DNA from: Streptomyces carminius
Lineage (GTDB): Bacteria; Actinomycetota; Actinomycetes; Streptomycetales; Streptomycetaceae
Assembly (NCBI RefSeq): GCF_002794255.1
Contig: NZ_PGGW01000019.1
Span: forward strand, 250,501-314,500
Reading direction: 5' to 3'
Length of the DNA stretch: 64,000 bases
Positions 9,579 to 19,880 of the stretch are shown here, piece by piece (the stretch's first letter is position 1; every line of letters starts with the position of its first letter). Below the pieces are notes generated by a model. The model was not told the DNA's origin, made no database searches, and saw only the letters and a list, made by a program, of their open reading frames with translations. The translations under genes and the position numbers were made by a program.

Positions 9579-11029
9579 CGGTCGGCGACCTTTCCCCTAC
9601 CTTCGGCGGGGAGACCCCTGCCCTCGACCAGCGCGAGCGCCACCTTCTCCAGGCCTGCCGCCCTGGACGCCTTCACCAGGACGACGTCCCCCGGCCGCAG
9701 ATCGTCGCGCAACAGGTCGATTGCCGCCTGAGCGTCGGACACGTGCACCGACTCCTCACCCCACGAACCCTCGTTCTTGGCGCCCATGTCGAGCCAGGCG
9801 GCCTCCCGGCCACCCACCGCCACGAGCTTGCTGACGTTGAGCCGGACGGCGAGCCGCCCGACAGCGTCGTGCTCGGCCAGCGACTCCTCGCCGAGTTCGG
9901 CCATCTCACCGAGCACCGCCCAGGTGCGACGCCCCTCCCCCACGGCGTCACCGCCCGCGATCGCGACCAGCGCGCGCAGTGCGGCCCGCATGGACTCGGG
10001 GTTCGCGTTGTACGCGTCGTTGACGACGGTCACGCCGTCGGCGCGCTCGGTGACCTCCATCCGCCAGCGGGAGAGCGTGTCCGCGGCGGAGAGCGCCTCG
10101 GCGATCCCTTCGGCGGACATGCCCGACTCGTGGGCGACGGCCGCCGCGGCGAGCGCGTTCGACACGTGGTGCTCACCGTACAGGCGCATGGTCACCTCCC
10201 CGCACCCGGTGGGGGTGTGGAGGGTGAAGGCGGGCTGCCCCTTCGGGGTGAGCCGGACATTCCCGGCGCGGACGTCGGCGTCGGCGGACTCGCCGAAGAG
10301 GACGATCCGGGCGTCGGTGCGGGCCCGCATGGCCCGCACCAGGGGGTCGTCGGCGTTGAGGACGGCGATCCCGCCCTCCTCGGCCGGGGGCAGGGCCTCC
10401 ACCAGTTCGCCCTTGGCCTGCGCGATCTGCTCGCGGCCGCCGAACTCGCCCAGGTGCGCGGAGCCGACGTTGAGCACCACGCCGACGCGCGGCGGGGTCA
10501 GCCCGGTCAGGTAGCGGATGTGGCCGATGCCGCGGGCACCCATTTCCAGGACGAGATGGCGGGTGCCCTCCTCGGCGCTCAGCGCGGTCAGCGGCAGGCC
10601 GATCTCGTTGTTGAGCGAGCCGGGCGTGAACACGGTGGGTCCGAGCCGCCGCAGGAGCTGGGCGATGAGGTCCTTGGTGCTGGTCTTGCCCGCCGAGCCG
10701 GTGAGGGCGACGACGGTGGTGCCCAGCCGTGCCGTGACATGGCGGGCCAGCGCCCCCAGGGCGGTCAGCACGTCGTCGACGACGACCGCCGGGACGCCGA
10801 CCGGCCGGGCGGCCAGTACGCCCGCCGCGCCGTCGGCCACGGCCCGCGCGGCGAAGTCGTGGCCGTCGGCCCGCTCACCGGCGAAGGCGACGAACAGGGA
10901 GCCGGGCCGTACCTCCCGGGAGTCCCGGACGACGGGACCGGCGACGGCCGGTACCGCCGCCCCGTCCGGCACGTCGTGGACCCGGCCACCGACGGCGTCC
11001 GCGATCTCTGCGAGGGTCATCGGGATCAC
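9575..11029 (-). CDS. murF: UDP-MurNAc-tripeptide:D-alanyl-D-alanine ligase MurF
   Basis: MurF adds D-Ala-D-Ala to complete the pentapeptide. The 484 residues have the Mur-ligase P-loop GSAGKTST (111-118), the central-domain motif NNEIGLPLT, and NDAYNANPESM typical of MurF. The GTG at 11029 overlaps the murE stop (GTGA) and is preferred over ATG at 11020. Length is typical. Confidence 0.97.
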   Translation of the reverse strand: MIPMTLAEIADAVGGRVHDVPDGAAVPAVAGPVVRDSREVRPGSLFVAFAGERADGHDFAARAVADGAAGVLAARPVGVPAVVVDDVLTALGALARHVTARLGTTVVALTGSAGKTSTKDLIAQLLRRLGPTVFTPGSLNNEIGLPLTALSAEEGTRHLVLEMGARGIGHIRYLTGLTPPRVGVVLNVGSAHLGEFGGREQIAQAKGELVEALPPAEEGGIAVLNADDPLVRAMRARTDARIVLFGESADADVRAGNVRLTPKGQPAFTLHTPTGCGEVTMRLYGEHHVSNALAAAAVAHESGMSAEGIAEALSAADTLSRWRMEVTERADGVTVVNDAYNANPESMRAALRALVAIAGGDAVGEGRRTWAVLGEMAELGEESLAEHDAVGRLAVRLNVSKLVAVGGREAAWLDMGAKNEGSWGEESVHVSDAQAAIDLLRDDLRPGDVVLVKASRAAGLEKVALALVEGRGLPAEGRGKVADR

Positions 11030-12804
11030 GGCGTGTTCTCCACGGTTCCTTCGGTTCCTTCGGTGTCTCCGGCCGGGCCGGGCTCCCCGGCCGTGCCGGC
11101 TTCCCGGTCGCGGGCGGCCAGCCGGCGCTCGACGGCCGCACGCAGCACCTCGCGGTCGTCGAAGGGGCGGATCACCCCGGCGATGTCCTGGCCCCGCTCA
11201 TGGCCCTTGCCCGCCACCAGCACCGTGTCCCCGGGCTCGGCCCGGGCGACGGCGGCGGCGATGGCGGCGGCGCGCTCCTCCTCCACCAGCACGGTGCCGC
11301 GCTCGTGGACCGGTACCTCGGCGGCGCCCGCGAGCATGGCGGCGAGAATCGCGAGCGGGTCCTCCGAGCGCGGGTTGTCGGAGGTCAGGACGGCGGTGTC
11401 GGCCAGCCGGGCCAGCGCCGCGCCCATCGCGGGCCGCTTGTGCGGGTCCCGGTCGCCGCCGCAGCCGAGCACCGCGTGCACCCGGCCCCCGGTGACCTTG
11501 CGCAGGGCACGCAGGACGGACTCCACGGCGTCGGGCTTGTGCGCGTAGTCCACGACCGCCAGGTACGGCTGGCCGGCGTCCACCCGCTCCAGCCGGCCGG
11601 GCACGCCGGGCACCGCGGCGACGCCCTCGGCCGCGGTCTTCAGGTCGATCCCGGCGGCCACCAGCGCGGTGATCGCCGCCAGCGCGTTGGAGACGTTGAA
11701 CGGGCCGGGCAGCGGTGCGGCGGCCCGCACGGTCTCGCCGCCGGGCCCGACGACGGTGAAGGTGGAGCCGAGCGGACCGACCTCCACGTCCCGCGCGCGC
11801 CAGTCGGCGTCCGGGTGGCCCTCGGCGGAGAAGGTGGTGACCGGGACCTCGCTGACGCCGGCTGCCAGCCGCTGTCCGTACTCGTCGTCGATGTTGACCA
11901 CACCGGCGCGGGACCGCGCCGCCGTGAAGAGCTGCGCCTTCGCCCGGAAGTAGTCCTCCATGTCCGAGTGGAAGTCCAGGTGCTCGGGGCTGAGGTTGTT
12001 GAAGACGGCGACATCGAAGACGCAGCCGTCCACCCGGCCCAGCACCAGTGCGTGACTGGAGACCTCCATGGCCACCGAGCGGACCCCGCGCTCGCGCATC
12101 ACGGCGAACAGCGCCTGAAGCTCGGTGGCCTCCGGGGTGGTCCGCTCGGACTTGATCCGCTCGTCGCCGATGCGGGACTCGACCGTGCCGATCAGCCCGG
12201 TCGGTTCCCCCTCCTTCGCCGCCGCGCGCAGCCCGCCCTCGATGAGGTAGGCGGTGGTGGTCTTGCCGGAGGTGCCGGTGATGCCGATCTGCAGCAGGTC
12301 CCGGCCCGGGTCGCCGTAGATGGCGGCGGCCAGGGCGCCCATCACCTCGCGCGGGTCCCCGACCGTCAGCACCGGCAGGCCGGTGGCTGCGGCCCGCCCG
12401 GTGCCCGTCGGGTCGGTCAGCACCGCGACGGCGCCCAGCCGGGCGGCCGAGGCGGCGAAGTCCGCGCCGTGGAAGCGGGCGCCGGGACGCGCGATGTAGA
12501 CGTCGCCGGGGCGTACGGCGCGCGAGTCGTGGGTGATGCCGGTGACGGCCGCGTTGCCCTCGGGGACGGCGGCGCCCAGCAGCCGGGCCAGCTCCGCCAG
12601 CGGGACGGGGCGGACCCGCTCCGGGCGGGGCGGGACCGGGGGCGGGGAAGGGGTCTGATCAGCTTGTGGCACGGCGGTGAGCGTACCGGGCCCGCCCGGT
12701 GTGCCGCGAAGCGAGGTACCGGGTTCGGCGGGGGGCCCGCCGGTGGTGCCGGCGGGGTTCCACGGGGGTTCTGTTCTGGTTCTCACAGGTCGCTTTCCGG
12801 TCAT
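11026..12804 (-). CDS. murE: UDP-MurNAc-L-Ala-D-Glu:diaminopimelate ligase MurE
   Basis: MurE adds diaminopimelate (LL-DAP in Streptomyces) to the UDP precursor. The 592-residue protein has the P-loop GTSGKTTT (177-184) and the DAP-recognition motif DNPRSED (476-482), which separates it from the Lys-adding type. The ATG overlaps the ftsI stop (ATGA) and gives a 65-residue proline-rich N-terminal tail; a start nearer residue 45 is possible. The C-terminus ends in a low-complexity run (TEGTEGTVENTP) made by tandem repeats near 11040-11070. Confidence 0.97.
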   Translation of the reverse strand: MTGKRPVRTRTEPPWNPAGTTGGPPAEPGTSLRGTPGGPGTLTAVPQADQTPSPPPVPPRPERVRPVPLAELARLLGAAVPEGNAAVTGITHDSRAVRPGDVYIARPGARFHGADFAASAARLGAVAVLTDPTGTGRAAATGLPVLTVGDPREVMGALAAAIYGDPGRDLLQIGITGTSGKTTTAYLIEGGLRAAAKEGEPTGLIGTVESRIGDERIKSERTTPEATELQALFAVMRERGVRSVAMEVSSHALVLGRVDGCVFDVAVFNNLSPEHLDFHSDMEDYFRAKAQLFTAARSRAGVVNIDDEYGQRLAAGVSEVPVTTFSAEGHPDADWRARDVEVGPLGSTFTVVGPGGETVRAAAPLPGPFNVSNALAAITALVAAGIDLKTAAEGVAAVPGVPGRLERVDAGQPYLAVVDYAHKPDAVESVLRALRKVTGGRVHAVLGCGGDRDPHKRPAMGAALARLADTAVLTSDNPRSEDPLAILAAMLAGAAEVPVHERGTVLVEEERAAAIAAAVARAEPGDTVLVAGKGHERGQDIAGVIRPFDDREVLRAAVERRLAARDREAGTAGEPGPAGDTEGTEGTVENTP

Positions 12805-14759
12805 TCTCCGGGCTTGAAGGTGAGGGGCAGCCGGGGGGCCTTCTCGCCGGTGGGCGGGATGCGGAGGGCCTTGAGGGTGTACTTCATGACCTGCTGGTAC
12901 ACCGGGCCGCACACCTGGCTGCCGAAGTAACTGCCCTGTTTGGGGTTCTGCACGGCGCAGTAGACGGTGACGCGGGGGGCGTCGGCGGGCGCGAACCCGG
13001 CGAAGGAGGCGGTGTAGCCGTTGTAGCGGCCGGTGGCGGGATCCACCCGGTTGGCGGTGCCCGTCTTGCCCGCCACCCGGTAGCCGGGGATCTGCGCGGC
13101 GGTGCCGGTTCCCTCGGCGTCGGCCACCACGGACTCCAGCATGGTGGTGAGCGTCCGCGCGGTCTTCTCACCGACCACCCGGGTCCGCTCCGGCTTGGGC
13201 GCGGGCCGCCACCGGCCGTCCGGCCCGGTGGTGCCCCGCACCAGGGTCGGCGCCACGCGTACACCTCCGTTGGCGACGGTGGAGTAGACCGACGCCGCCT
13301 GGACGGCGTTGACCGACATCCCCTGGCCGAAGGGGATGGTGTACTGCTGGGAGGCGTTCCAGTCCTCCGGGTCGGCGAGGATGCCGGAGGTCTCGCCGGG
13401 GAAGCCCAGGCCGGTCCGCTGCCCCATGCCGAACTTCCGCAGGTACGAGTGGAGCACCCGGTTGGCCTCCGGCTGGGTGTCACCGAGCTGCTCGACGGCC
13501 AGGATCGTGCCGATGTTGCTGGACTTGGCGAGCACCCCGTTGAGGGTGAGGTACAGGGTGGGGTGGTCGTGGTCGTCCGCGAAGCTGCGGTCGGCCCGCG
13601 GCAGCCGGTTGGGCACCACCACGTGGGTGTCGGGGGTGGCCGCGCCCTCCTCCAGGACCGCCGCCATGGACATCACCTTGCTGGTGGAGCCCGGCTCGAA
13701 GGCGTCCTGCACGGCGGGGTTGCCCAGCCGGTCGGCGGTGGCGCCCGACAGGTCGTTCGGGTCGTAGCCGGGCGCGTTGGCCATGGCCAGGATCTCACCG
13801 GTGCGGACGTCCTGGACGACCACGTAGCCGTGGTCGGCCTGCGACTTCTCGACCTGTTCGGAGATGGCCTGCTGCGCGGCCCACTGGATGTCGCGGTCCA
13901 GGGTCAGCTCCACGTCGGAGCCGGGCCGGGCGGGCTGTTCGCGCACCTCCTCGGTGGGGACCCGGCGGCCGCCGGACTGGGCATAGGTGATCTTGCCGTC
14001 CTGCCCGGCCAGCGTCTCGTCGTACTTCGCCTCCAGTCCGCCGCCGCCCGTCCCGTCCGCGGTGACGAAGCCGAGCACCCCGGCCGCGAGCCGCTTGCCC
14101 GGGTACACCCGCTTGGCGTGCTCCTCGAAGTACACCCCGGCCAGTACGTTGCGGGTCCCGCCGGAGCCCTGCCGCTCGGCCAGGACCTGCCGCAGGTCCG
14201 TGATCTGTCGCCGGACCTGCGGGGACTGCTGCCGGGCCAGGACGACATAGCGGGTGTCCGGCCGGGACAGCCGCTCGGTGAGCGTCTCCTCGGCCACCCC
14301 GAGGACGGGGGCGAGCAGCTCCGCGGCCTGGGCGGGGGCGTCGGGCACCTTCGCCTGCTCGGGGGTGAACAGGTACGGGTCGGCGGTGACGTCGTAGGCG
14401 TCGACCGTGGTGGCCAGCGCCACGCCGTTCCGGTCGGTGACGGTGCCCCGCTCGGCGGCGATCGGAACGGTGACGTAGCGGTTGACGTCGGCCTTGGCCG
14501 CGTAGGTGCCCGCGTCCACGGCCTGCACCTGGAGCAGCCGCACCGTGAAGGCCAGCATCACCAGGGTGAACAGGAGTCCGAACAGCCGCAGCCGGGGCCG
14601 GTGGCTGCTCAGCCGGACGGTTCCCCGCGCACCGGGGCGGGACGGGCGGGCGGGCGCGCGGGCGGGCGTACGGGTGGACGGGCGGGCGGACGGGCGGGGA
14701 CGGGCTCCGGCGCCGGGCGCCGGGCGTGGGCCGGGGGTGCGGCGCGGTCGGTCGCTCAT
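12801..14759 (-). CDS. ftsI: Septal transpeptidase FtsI (class B PBP3)
   Basis: FtsI is the cross-linking partner of FtsW at septa. The 652 residues are: a basic Pro/Arg-rich cytoplasmic tail (1-55), a membrane anchor (58-78), a PBP dimerisation domain (about 90-260) and a transpeptidase domain with the active serine in STSK (358-361), SSN (413-415) and KTGT (565-568). There is no PASTA domain. It is coupled by ATGA overlaps to ftsL upstream and murE downstream. Confidence 0.98.
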   Translation of the reverse strand: MSDRPRRTPGPRPAPGAGARPRPSARPSTRTPARAPARPSRPGARGTVRLSSHRPRLRLFGLLFTLVMLAFTVRLLQVQAVDAGTYAAKADVNRYVTVPIAAERGTVTDRNGVALATTVDAYDVTADPYLFTPEQAKVPDAPAQAAELLAPVLGVAEETLTERLSRPDTRYVVLARQQSPQVRRQITDLRQVLAERQGSGGTRNVLAGVYFEEHAKRVYPGKRLAAGVLGFVTADGTGGGGLEAKYDETLAGQDGKITYAQSGGRRVPTEEVREQPARPGSDVELTLDRDIQWAAQQAISEQVEKSQADHGYVVVQDVRTGEILAMANAPGYDPNDLSGATADRLGNPAVQDAFEPGSTSKVMSMAAVLEEGAATPDTHVVVPNRLPRADRSFADDHDHPTLYLTLNGVLAKSSNIGTILAVEQLGDTQPEANRVLHSYLRKFGMGQRTGLGFPGETSGILADPEDWNASQQYTIPFGQGMSVNAVQAASVYSTVANGGVRVAPTLVRGTTGPDGRWRPAPKPERTRVVGEKTARTLTTMLESVVADAEGTGTAAQIPGYRVAGKTGTANRVDPATGRYNGYTASFAGFAPADAPRVTVYCAVQNPKQGSYFGSQVCGPVYQQVMKYTLKALRIPPTGEKAPRLPLTFKPGE

Positions 14760-15256
14760 GGCCGCTCTCCCTGCCCGTCCGCGCCGGGAACGGCCCCGGG
14801 GACCGGGGAGGGGGCACCGCGGACGGTGCCGTCCGGGAGGATGAAGGCGGGGTTCCCGCCGGGCACCAGACCCAGTTCGCGGGCCTTCTCGGCCAGGCTG
14901 CCGGGGGCGGAGTAGGAGTCCAGCTCCTGCTGGAGGGCCTGCTCCTCGTCGGTCAGCTCCTCGGTCCGCTTCTCCAGTTCGCCCAGCTCGAAGGAGCCCT
15001 GGTTGACGGCGGCGTTGAGCAGCAGCAGGGTCAGCAGCCCGGAGCCGAGCAGCACCACGACCAGCAGCACGAAGGGGGTGCGGGCCGGGCCGGCGGGGCT
15101 GCCGGCGGGCGCCAGCCGCGCCAGCCGGGCCAGCCGCTGCTGCGGTGTGGGGGCGGTGCGCCCCCGGTCCGCCGCGACCGTCTTCCGGGCCTTCGGCCCT
15201 GTCCCGGGCGGCCTCGGTCCCGCTCCCGGTCCTGTTCCCGGCCCTGTTCCCGGCAC
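14756..15256 (-). CDS. ftsL: Cell division protein FtsL-like
   Basis: This is a small bitopic membrane protein: a proline-rich cytoplasmic part, one membrane helix (about 61-81), an acidic coiled coil (88-116) and a short periplasmic tail (SLAEKARELGLV). That architecture and its place between rsmH and ftsI identify FtsL. The start is uncertain: GTG at 15256 gives 166 residues with a weak upstream GCGAGGG. No ATG/GTG/TTG exists between it and the rsmH stop, though a CTG overlaps that stop. Confidence 0.85.
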   Translation of the reverse strand: MPGTGPGTGPGAGPRPPGTGPKARKTVAADRGRTAPTPQQRLARLARLAPAGSPAGPARTPFVLLVVVLLGSGLLTLLLLNAAVNQGSFELGELEKRTEELTDEEQALQQELDSYSAPGSLAEKARELGLVPGGNPAFILPDGTVRGAPSPVPGAVPGADGQGERP

Positions 15257-15348
15257 TGCCCTCGCCCCCGTCCTCGCTCCTGCTCCCGGCTCCGCCTTCG
15301 GCTGTTTCCTCGGCGTGCCCGGTGTCTCCGGCGGCCTCGGCGTCTCCT

Positions 15349-16305
15349 TCAGGACTCCTCCCGGATGCGCTCGGCGCCACGCAGCCGGGCGGGGGCGGCA
15401 CGGCGGTTCCCGGCCACCTCTTCCTCGCCGGGGAGCTCCGCGCCCCGGGTGAGCAGCCGCAGCCGGGGCTGGTAGCGCTCGGGGACCACCGGCAGACCGG
15501 GGGGCGCGGTGCCGGCGGCGCCGGCCGCCAGCACCTGCTTGACCAGGCGGTCCTCCAGCGAGTGGTACGAGAGCACCGCGATCCGGCCCCCCAGGGCCAG
15601 CGCGGCCACGGCCGCCGGCAGCGCCCGCTCCAGGACGGCGAGCTCCCCGTTGACCTCGATGCGCAGCGCCTGGAAGGTCCGCTTGGCCGGGTTGCCCCCG
15701 GTGCGCTTGGCGGCCTGCGGCAGTGCCGCCCGGATCAGCTCCACCAGCCGGGCGCTGGTGGTGAAGGGCTCCTTCTCGCGCTCCCGCACGATCGCCGCGA
15801 CGATCCGCTTCGCCTGTTTCTCCTCGCCGTAGGCGCGCAGGAGGCGCACCAGTTCCCCCGGCGGATAGGTGTTGAGCACCTCGGCGGCGCTGACGCCCCG
15901 GCTCTGGTCCATCCGCATGTCCAGGGGCGCGTCCCGGGCGTACGCGAAGCCGCGTCCGGCCTCGTCGAGCTGCATGGAGGAGACCCCGAGGTCGAACAGC
16001 ACCCCCTGGACCCGCGGGGCGCCCAGGCGGGCCAGTACCGCGGGGAGCTCGTCGTAGACGGCGTGCACCAGGGTGGCCCGGTCCCCGTGCGGCGCCAGCC
16101 GCTCACGGGCCAGCTCAAGGGCGGCCGGGTCGCGGTCCAGACCGATCAGCCGCAGCCCGGGGAAGGCGGACAGCAGCGCCTCGCTGTGGCCGCCCAGTCC
16201 CAGGGTGCAGTCCACGACCGTCGCGCCGGGCCGCTCCAGGGCGGGGGCGAGCAGGTCCAGGCAGCGCCGGAGCATGACCGGGACGTGCCGCTCGTTGGTG
16301 CTCAC
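15349..16305 (-). CDS. rsmH: 16S rRNA (cytosine-1402-N4)-methyltransferase RsmH (MraW)
   Basis: RsmH methylates C1402 in the ribosomal P site, using SAM. The 318-residue sequence has the SAM-binding motif DCTLGLGGH (32-40), [10 protein letters not shown] and the C-terminal SYHSLEDR signature. The GTG start ([10 protein letters not shown]) is set by AAGGAG 6 nt upstream. It is the first gene of the leftward dcw unit. No mraZ precedes it; in mycobacteria mraZ occupies this position. Confidence 0.97.
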   Translation of the reverse strand: MSTNERHVPVMLRRCLDLLAPALERPGATVVDCTLGLGGHSEALLSAFPGLRLIGLDRDPAALELARERLAPHGDRATLVHAVYDELPAVLARLGAPRVQGVLFDLGVSSMQLDEAGRGFAYARDAPLDMRMDQSRGVSAAEVLNTYPPGELVRLLRAYGEEKQAKRIVAAIVREREKEPFTTSARLVELIRAALPQAAKRTGGNPAKRTFQALRIEVNGELAVLERALPAAVAALALGGRIAVLSYHSLEDRLVKQVLAAGAAGTAPPGLPVVPERYQPRLRLLTRGAELPGEEEVAGNRRAAPARLRGAERIREES

Positions 16306-16510
16306 TGGGCTCTCCTTGAGCCGGCCCGTACGGCCCGGTCCCACCCGCTCGGAAAGGGGAAAGGGGGACGGCGGCCGGGAAGGACTGTGCCGCCCGGCCG
16401 GGAGCGGGAGGAGGCCGGTGCCGTACACGGCCGTACGTGTGCGCAGGGCACACGCGGGATGTCGGTTCCGGAGGGAGCTCGGCAGAGTGCCCCGACTCCC
16501 ACTCCGCGTC

Positions 16511-16538
16511 ACTTTAGTCCACTGGTTCGCCCGGTCAA
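16511..16538 (-). promoter_or_regulatory. Candidate dcw operon promoter
   Basis: On the minus strand TTGACC (16533-16538) and TAAAGT (16511-16516) are separated by 16 nt, a good housekeeping-type promoter about 205 nt before rsmH. The motif CTGGT recurs around the -35 box. The rest of the 409-nt spacer (16306-16714) shows no gene. Confidence 0.6.
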
Positions 16539-16702
16539 CCAACTGGTCAGGCGCGTCACGGCCGCTCCGGGCGGGCGGCCGCCGGCCCGGAGACGCCCGC
16601 CGGGCGGCGCGCTCCGCACCCGGTGTGTGGCGTGCGTCACACCTGTGGTGCGATGACCGGCTTTGCCCGGCCCCGCCACGGGCCACGCGGGCACGGTCCG
16701 GT

Positions 16703-16708
16703 TACGGT
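16703..16708 (+). promoter_or_regulatory. -10 box of leaderless carbonic anhydrase gene
   Basis: TACGGT lies 6 nt before the ATG at 16715 and no Shine-Dalgarno sequence is present, as expected for a leaderless transcript. Confidence 0.5.
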
Positions 16709-16714
16709 CGTACC

Positions 16715-17257
16715 ATGCCACCGTCTTCCCGTGAAAAGTCGGTCACCGACCGACTCGTCTCCGCCAACCGGCACTACGCGGCCGGTTTCACCGACCCGGG
16801 CATGGACGCCCGGCCGGTCCTGAAGGTCGCCGTGGTCGCCTGCATGGACGCCCGCCTCGACCTGCACGACGCGCTCGGCCTCGACCTCGGCGACTGCCAC
16901 ACCATCCGCAACGCCGGCGGTGTGGTCACCGACGACGTCATCCGCTCACTGACCATCAGTCAGCGCGCGCTGGGCACCCGCTCCGTCGTGCTGATCCATC
17001 ACACCGGCTGCGGCCTGCTGAACCTCACCGAGGACTTCCGGCACGAGCTGGAGCTGGAGGTCGGCCAGCGGCCCTCGTGGGCCGTGGAGTCCTTCCGGGA
17101 TCTGGACCAGGATGTGCGGCAGTCGATGGAACGGGTACGTACTTCTCCGTTCCTTCTGCACACCGACGACGTGCGCGGCTTCGTCTTCGACGTCACCACG
17201 GGCCTGCTGCGGGAGATCGATCCCGCGGACGGCCCGGCGAACGATCGGGAACCGTGA
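16715..17257 (+). CDS. Beta-class carbonic anhydrase
   Basis: This enzyme interconverts CO2 and bicarbonate with a Cys2His zinc site. The 180-residue protein has C43 and D45 in ACMDAR, and H96 and C99 in HHTGC, the usual ligands of the short prokaryotic beta-CA subgroup (Rv1284-like). The ATG is chosen because the family fold starts close to it and TACGGT sits 6 nt upstream; the longer reading frame overlaps the dcw promoter. A GC-rich hairpin 47 nt after the stop would end the transcript. Confidence 0.93.
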   Translation: MPPSSREKSVTDRLVSANRHYAAGFTDPGMDARPVLKVAVVACMDARLDLHDALGLDLGDCHTIRNAGGVVTDDVIRSLTISQRALGTRSVVLIHHTGCGLLNLTEDFRHELELEVGQRPSWAVESFRDLDQDVRQSMERVRTSPFLLHTDDVRGFVFDVTTGLLREIDPADGPANDREP

Positions 17258-17303
17258 CGCGTAAGCCTGTGTACGTGAAGAATGGTTGAGTGCCGGCTCC
17301 ATC

Positions 17304-17337
17304 CCCGCGGGTCCCCCGCGGCCGGGGGGCCCGCGGG
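17304..17337 (+). terminator. Hairpin after carbonic anhydrase
   Basis: CCCGCGGG-T-CCCCC pairs with GGGGG-G-CCCGCGGG across a 6-nt loop, a 14-bp stem with one G-T pair and no U-tract, as usual for Streptomyces terminators. Confidence 0.6.
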
Positions 17338-17400
17338 ACGGAATGGGGCCGGTCGGCCGCCTGGGGCGGCCGGTCCGTGGAACGGGCCGAGGAGGGCCGG

Positions 17401-18425
<1,025 letters not shown>

Positions 18426-18426
<1 letters not shown>

Positions 18427-19856
18427 TGGACGGCGGCTGGGGCGGCAGCGGTGGCACCGCCACCGGTCCCGGCCGGAGCCCGGGCCGGGACACCGGGCAC
18501 GACGCCGCGCGTACCGGGCGGCGGCACGGCCCGCTGCGCACCGCGTTCGGCGGGCTCACCACCCGGGGGCGCTCCTTCCTGGCCGCGGGGGCCGCGGCGA
18601 CGGTCTGCGCCTATCTGCTGGGCCAGGGCGACCTGCTGCGGGTGGGCATGCTGCTGGCCGCGCTGCCCCTGGTGTGCGTGGCCGTCCTGCACCGCACCCG
18701 GCACCGGGTGGCGGCCTCCCGCCGGCTGACCCCCTCCCGGGTCTCCGCCCGTTCCGAGGCCCGGGTGCACCTGCGGCTGGAGAACGTCTCGCGGCTGCCC
18801 ACCGGGCTGCTGATGCTCCAGGACCGGGTGCCCTATGTGCTGGGGCCGCGCCCCCGCTTCGTCCTGGACCGGGTGGAGCCCGGCGGCCGCCGTGAGGTCT
18901 CCTACCGGATCCGCTCCGACCTGCGCGGGCGCTACCCGCTGGGGCCGCTGCAGCTGCGCCTGACCGACCCCTTCGGCATGGTGGAGCTGACCCGGTCCTT
19001 CAGCTCGTACGACCTCCTCACCGTCGTGCCGCTGACCGAGCCGCTGCCGCCGGTGCGGCTGGGCGGCGACACCGGCGGCTGGGGCGAGGGACGGCAGCGT
19101 TCGCTGGCGACGGCGGGCGAGGACGACGTGATCCCGCGCGGTTACCGGCGCGGTGACGACCTGCGCCGGGTGCACTGGCGCTCCACCGCCCGCCACGGCG
19201 AGCTGATGGTGCGCCGCGAGGAACAACCGCGCAAACCGCACTGCACGGTGCTGCTGGACACCCGCCGGTCGGCCTGGACCGGCTCCGGCCCGGACTCGGC
19301 GTTCGAGTGGGCGGTCTCGGGCGTCGCCTCGGTCGCCGCCCATCTGCTGGAGCGGGGATACGCGGTACGGCTGCTGACCGACACCGGCGCCTCGGTGCCC
19401 GGCCCGGACGGCGGCAGCCTGGAGGGCGGCTCCTCGGACACCGCCGGGCTGATCATGGACACCCTCGCGGTGGTGGACCACTCCGGCGAGCCGGGTCTGG
19501 CCCGGGCCTACGAGGCACTGCGCGGCGGCAGCGGCGGCGGGCACGAGGGACTGCTGGTCGCCTTTCTCGGCATGACGGACGAGGAGCAGACGGTACTGGC
19601 CTGCCGGATGCGGCAGCGTGCCGACGGCGCGGTGGCCCTGGTCCCGCGCGGGCTGCGGGCGCGGAGCACCGAGGAGGAACAGCAGCGGCTGCTGTCCGAG
19701 GCGGGCTGGGCGGTGCTGCCGTACACCCCCGCCGAGCCGCTGCCCCGGCTGTGGCGGCAGGCGGAGGTGCCGGGCGGCGCCTTCGGACCGCCGGCGAGCG
19801 GCCCGAAGGCGGGCGGTCCGGCGGGCGGTCCCGTGGACGAGCCGGCGAGCGGGTGA
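18426..19856 (+). CDS. DUF58 domain membrane protein
   Basis: This 476-residue protein has a Gly-rich N-terminal tail (1-40), two membrane helices (about 50-88) and the DUF58 signature around RGYRRGDDLRRVHWRSTA (238-255), which precedes a VWA-like fold. Proteins of this type are encoded with MoxR ATPases and are thought to be their partners. The start overlaps the moxR stop (TGATG). The C-terminal 40 residues are Gly/Pro-rich. No enzymatic motif is visible. Confidence 0.92.
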
Positions 19857-19880
19857 GAGAAAGGTGAGGAGGGGCCGACG

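Noticed and set aside
16306..16714. A mraZ gene or MraZ boxes before rsmH
   Set aside because: No frame with MraZ motifs and no run of TGGGN repeats was found in the spacer.
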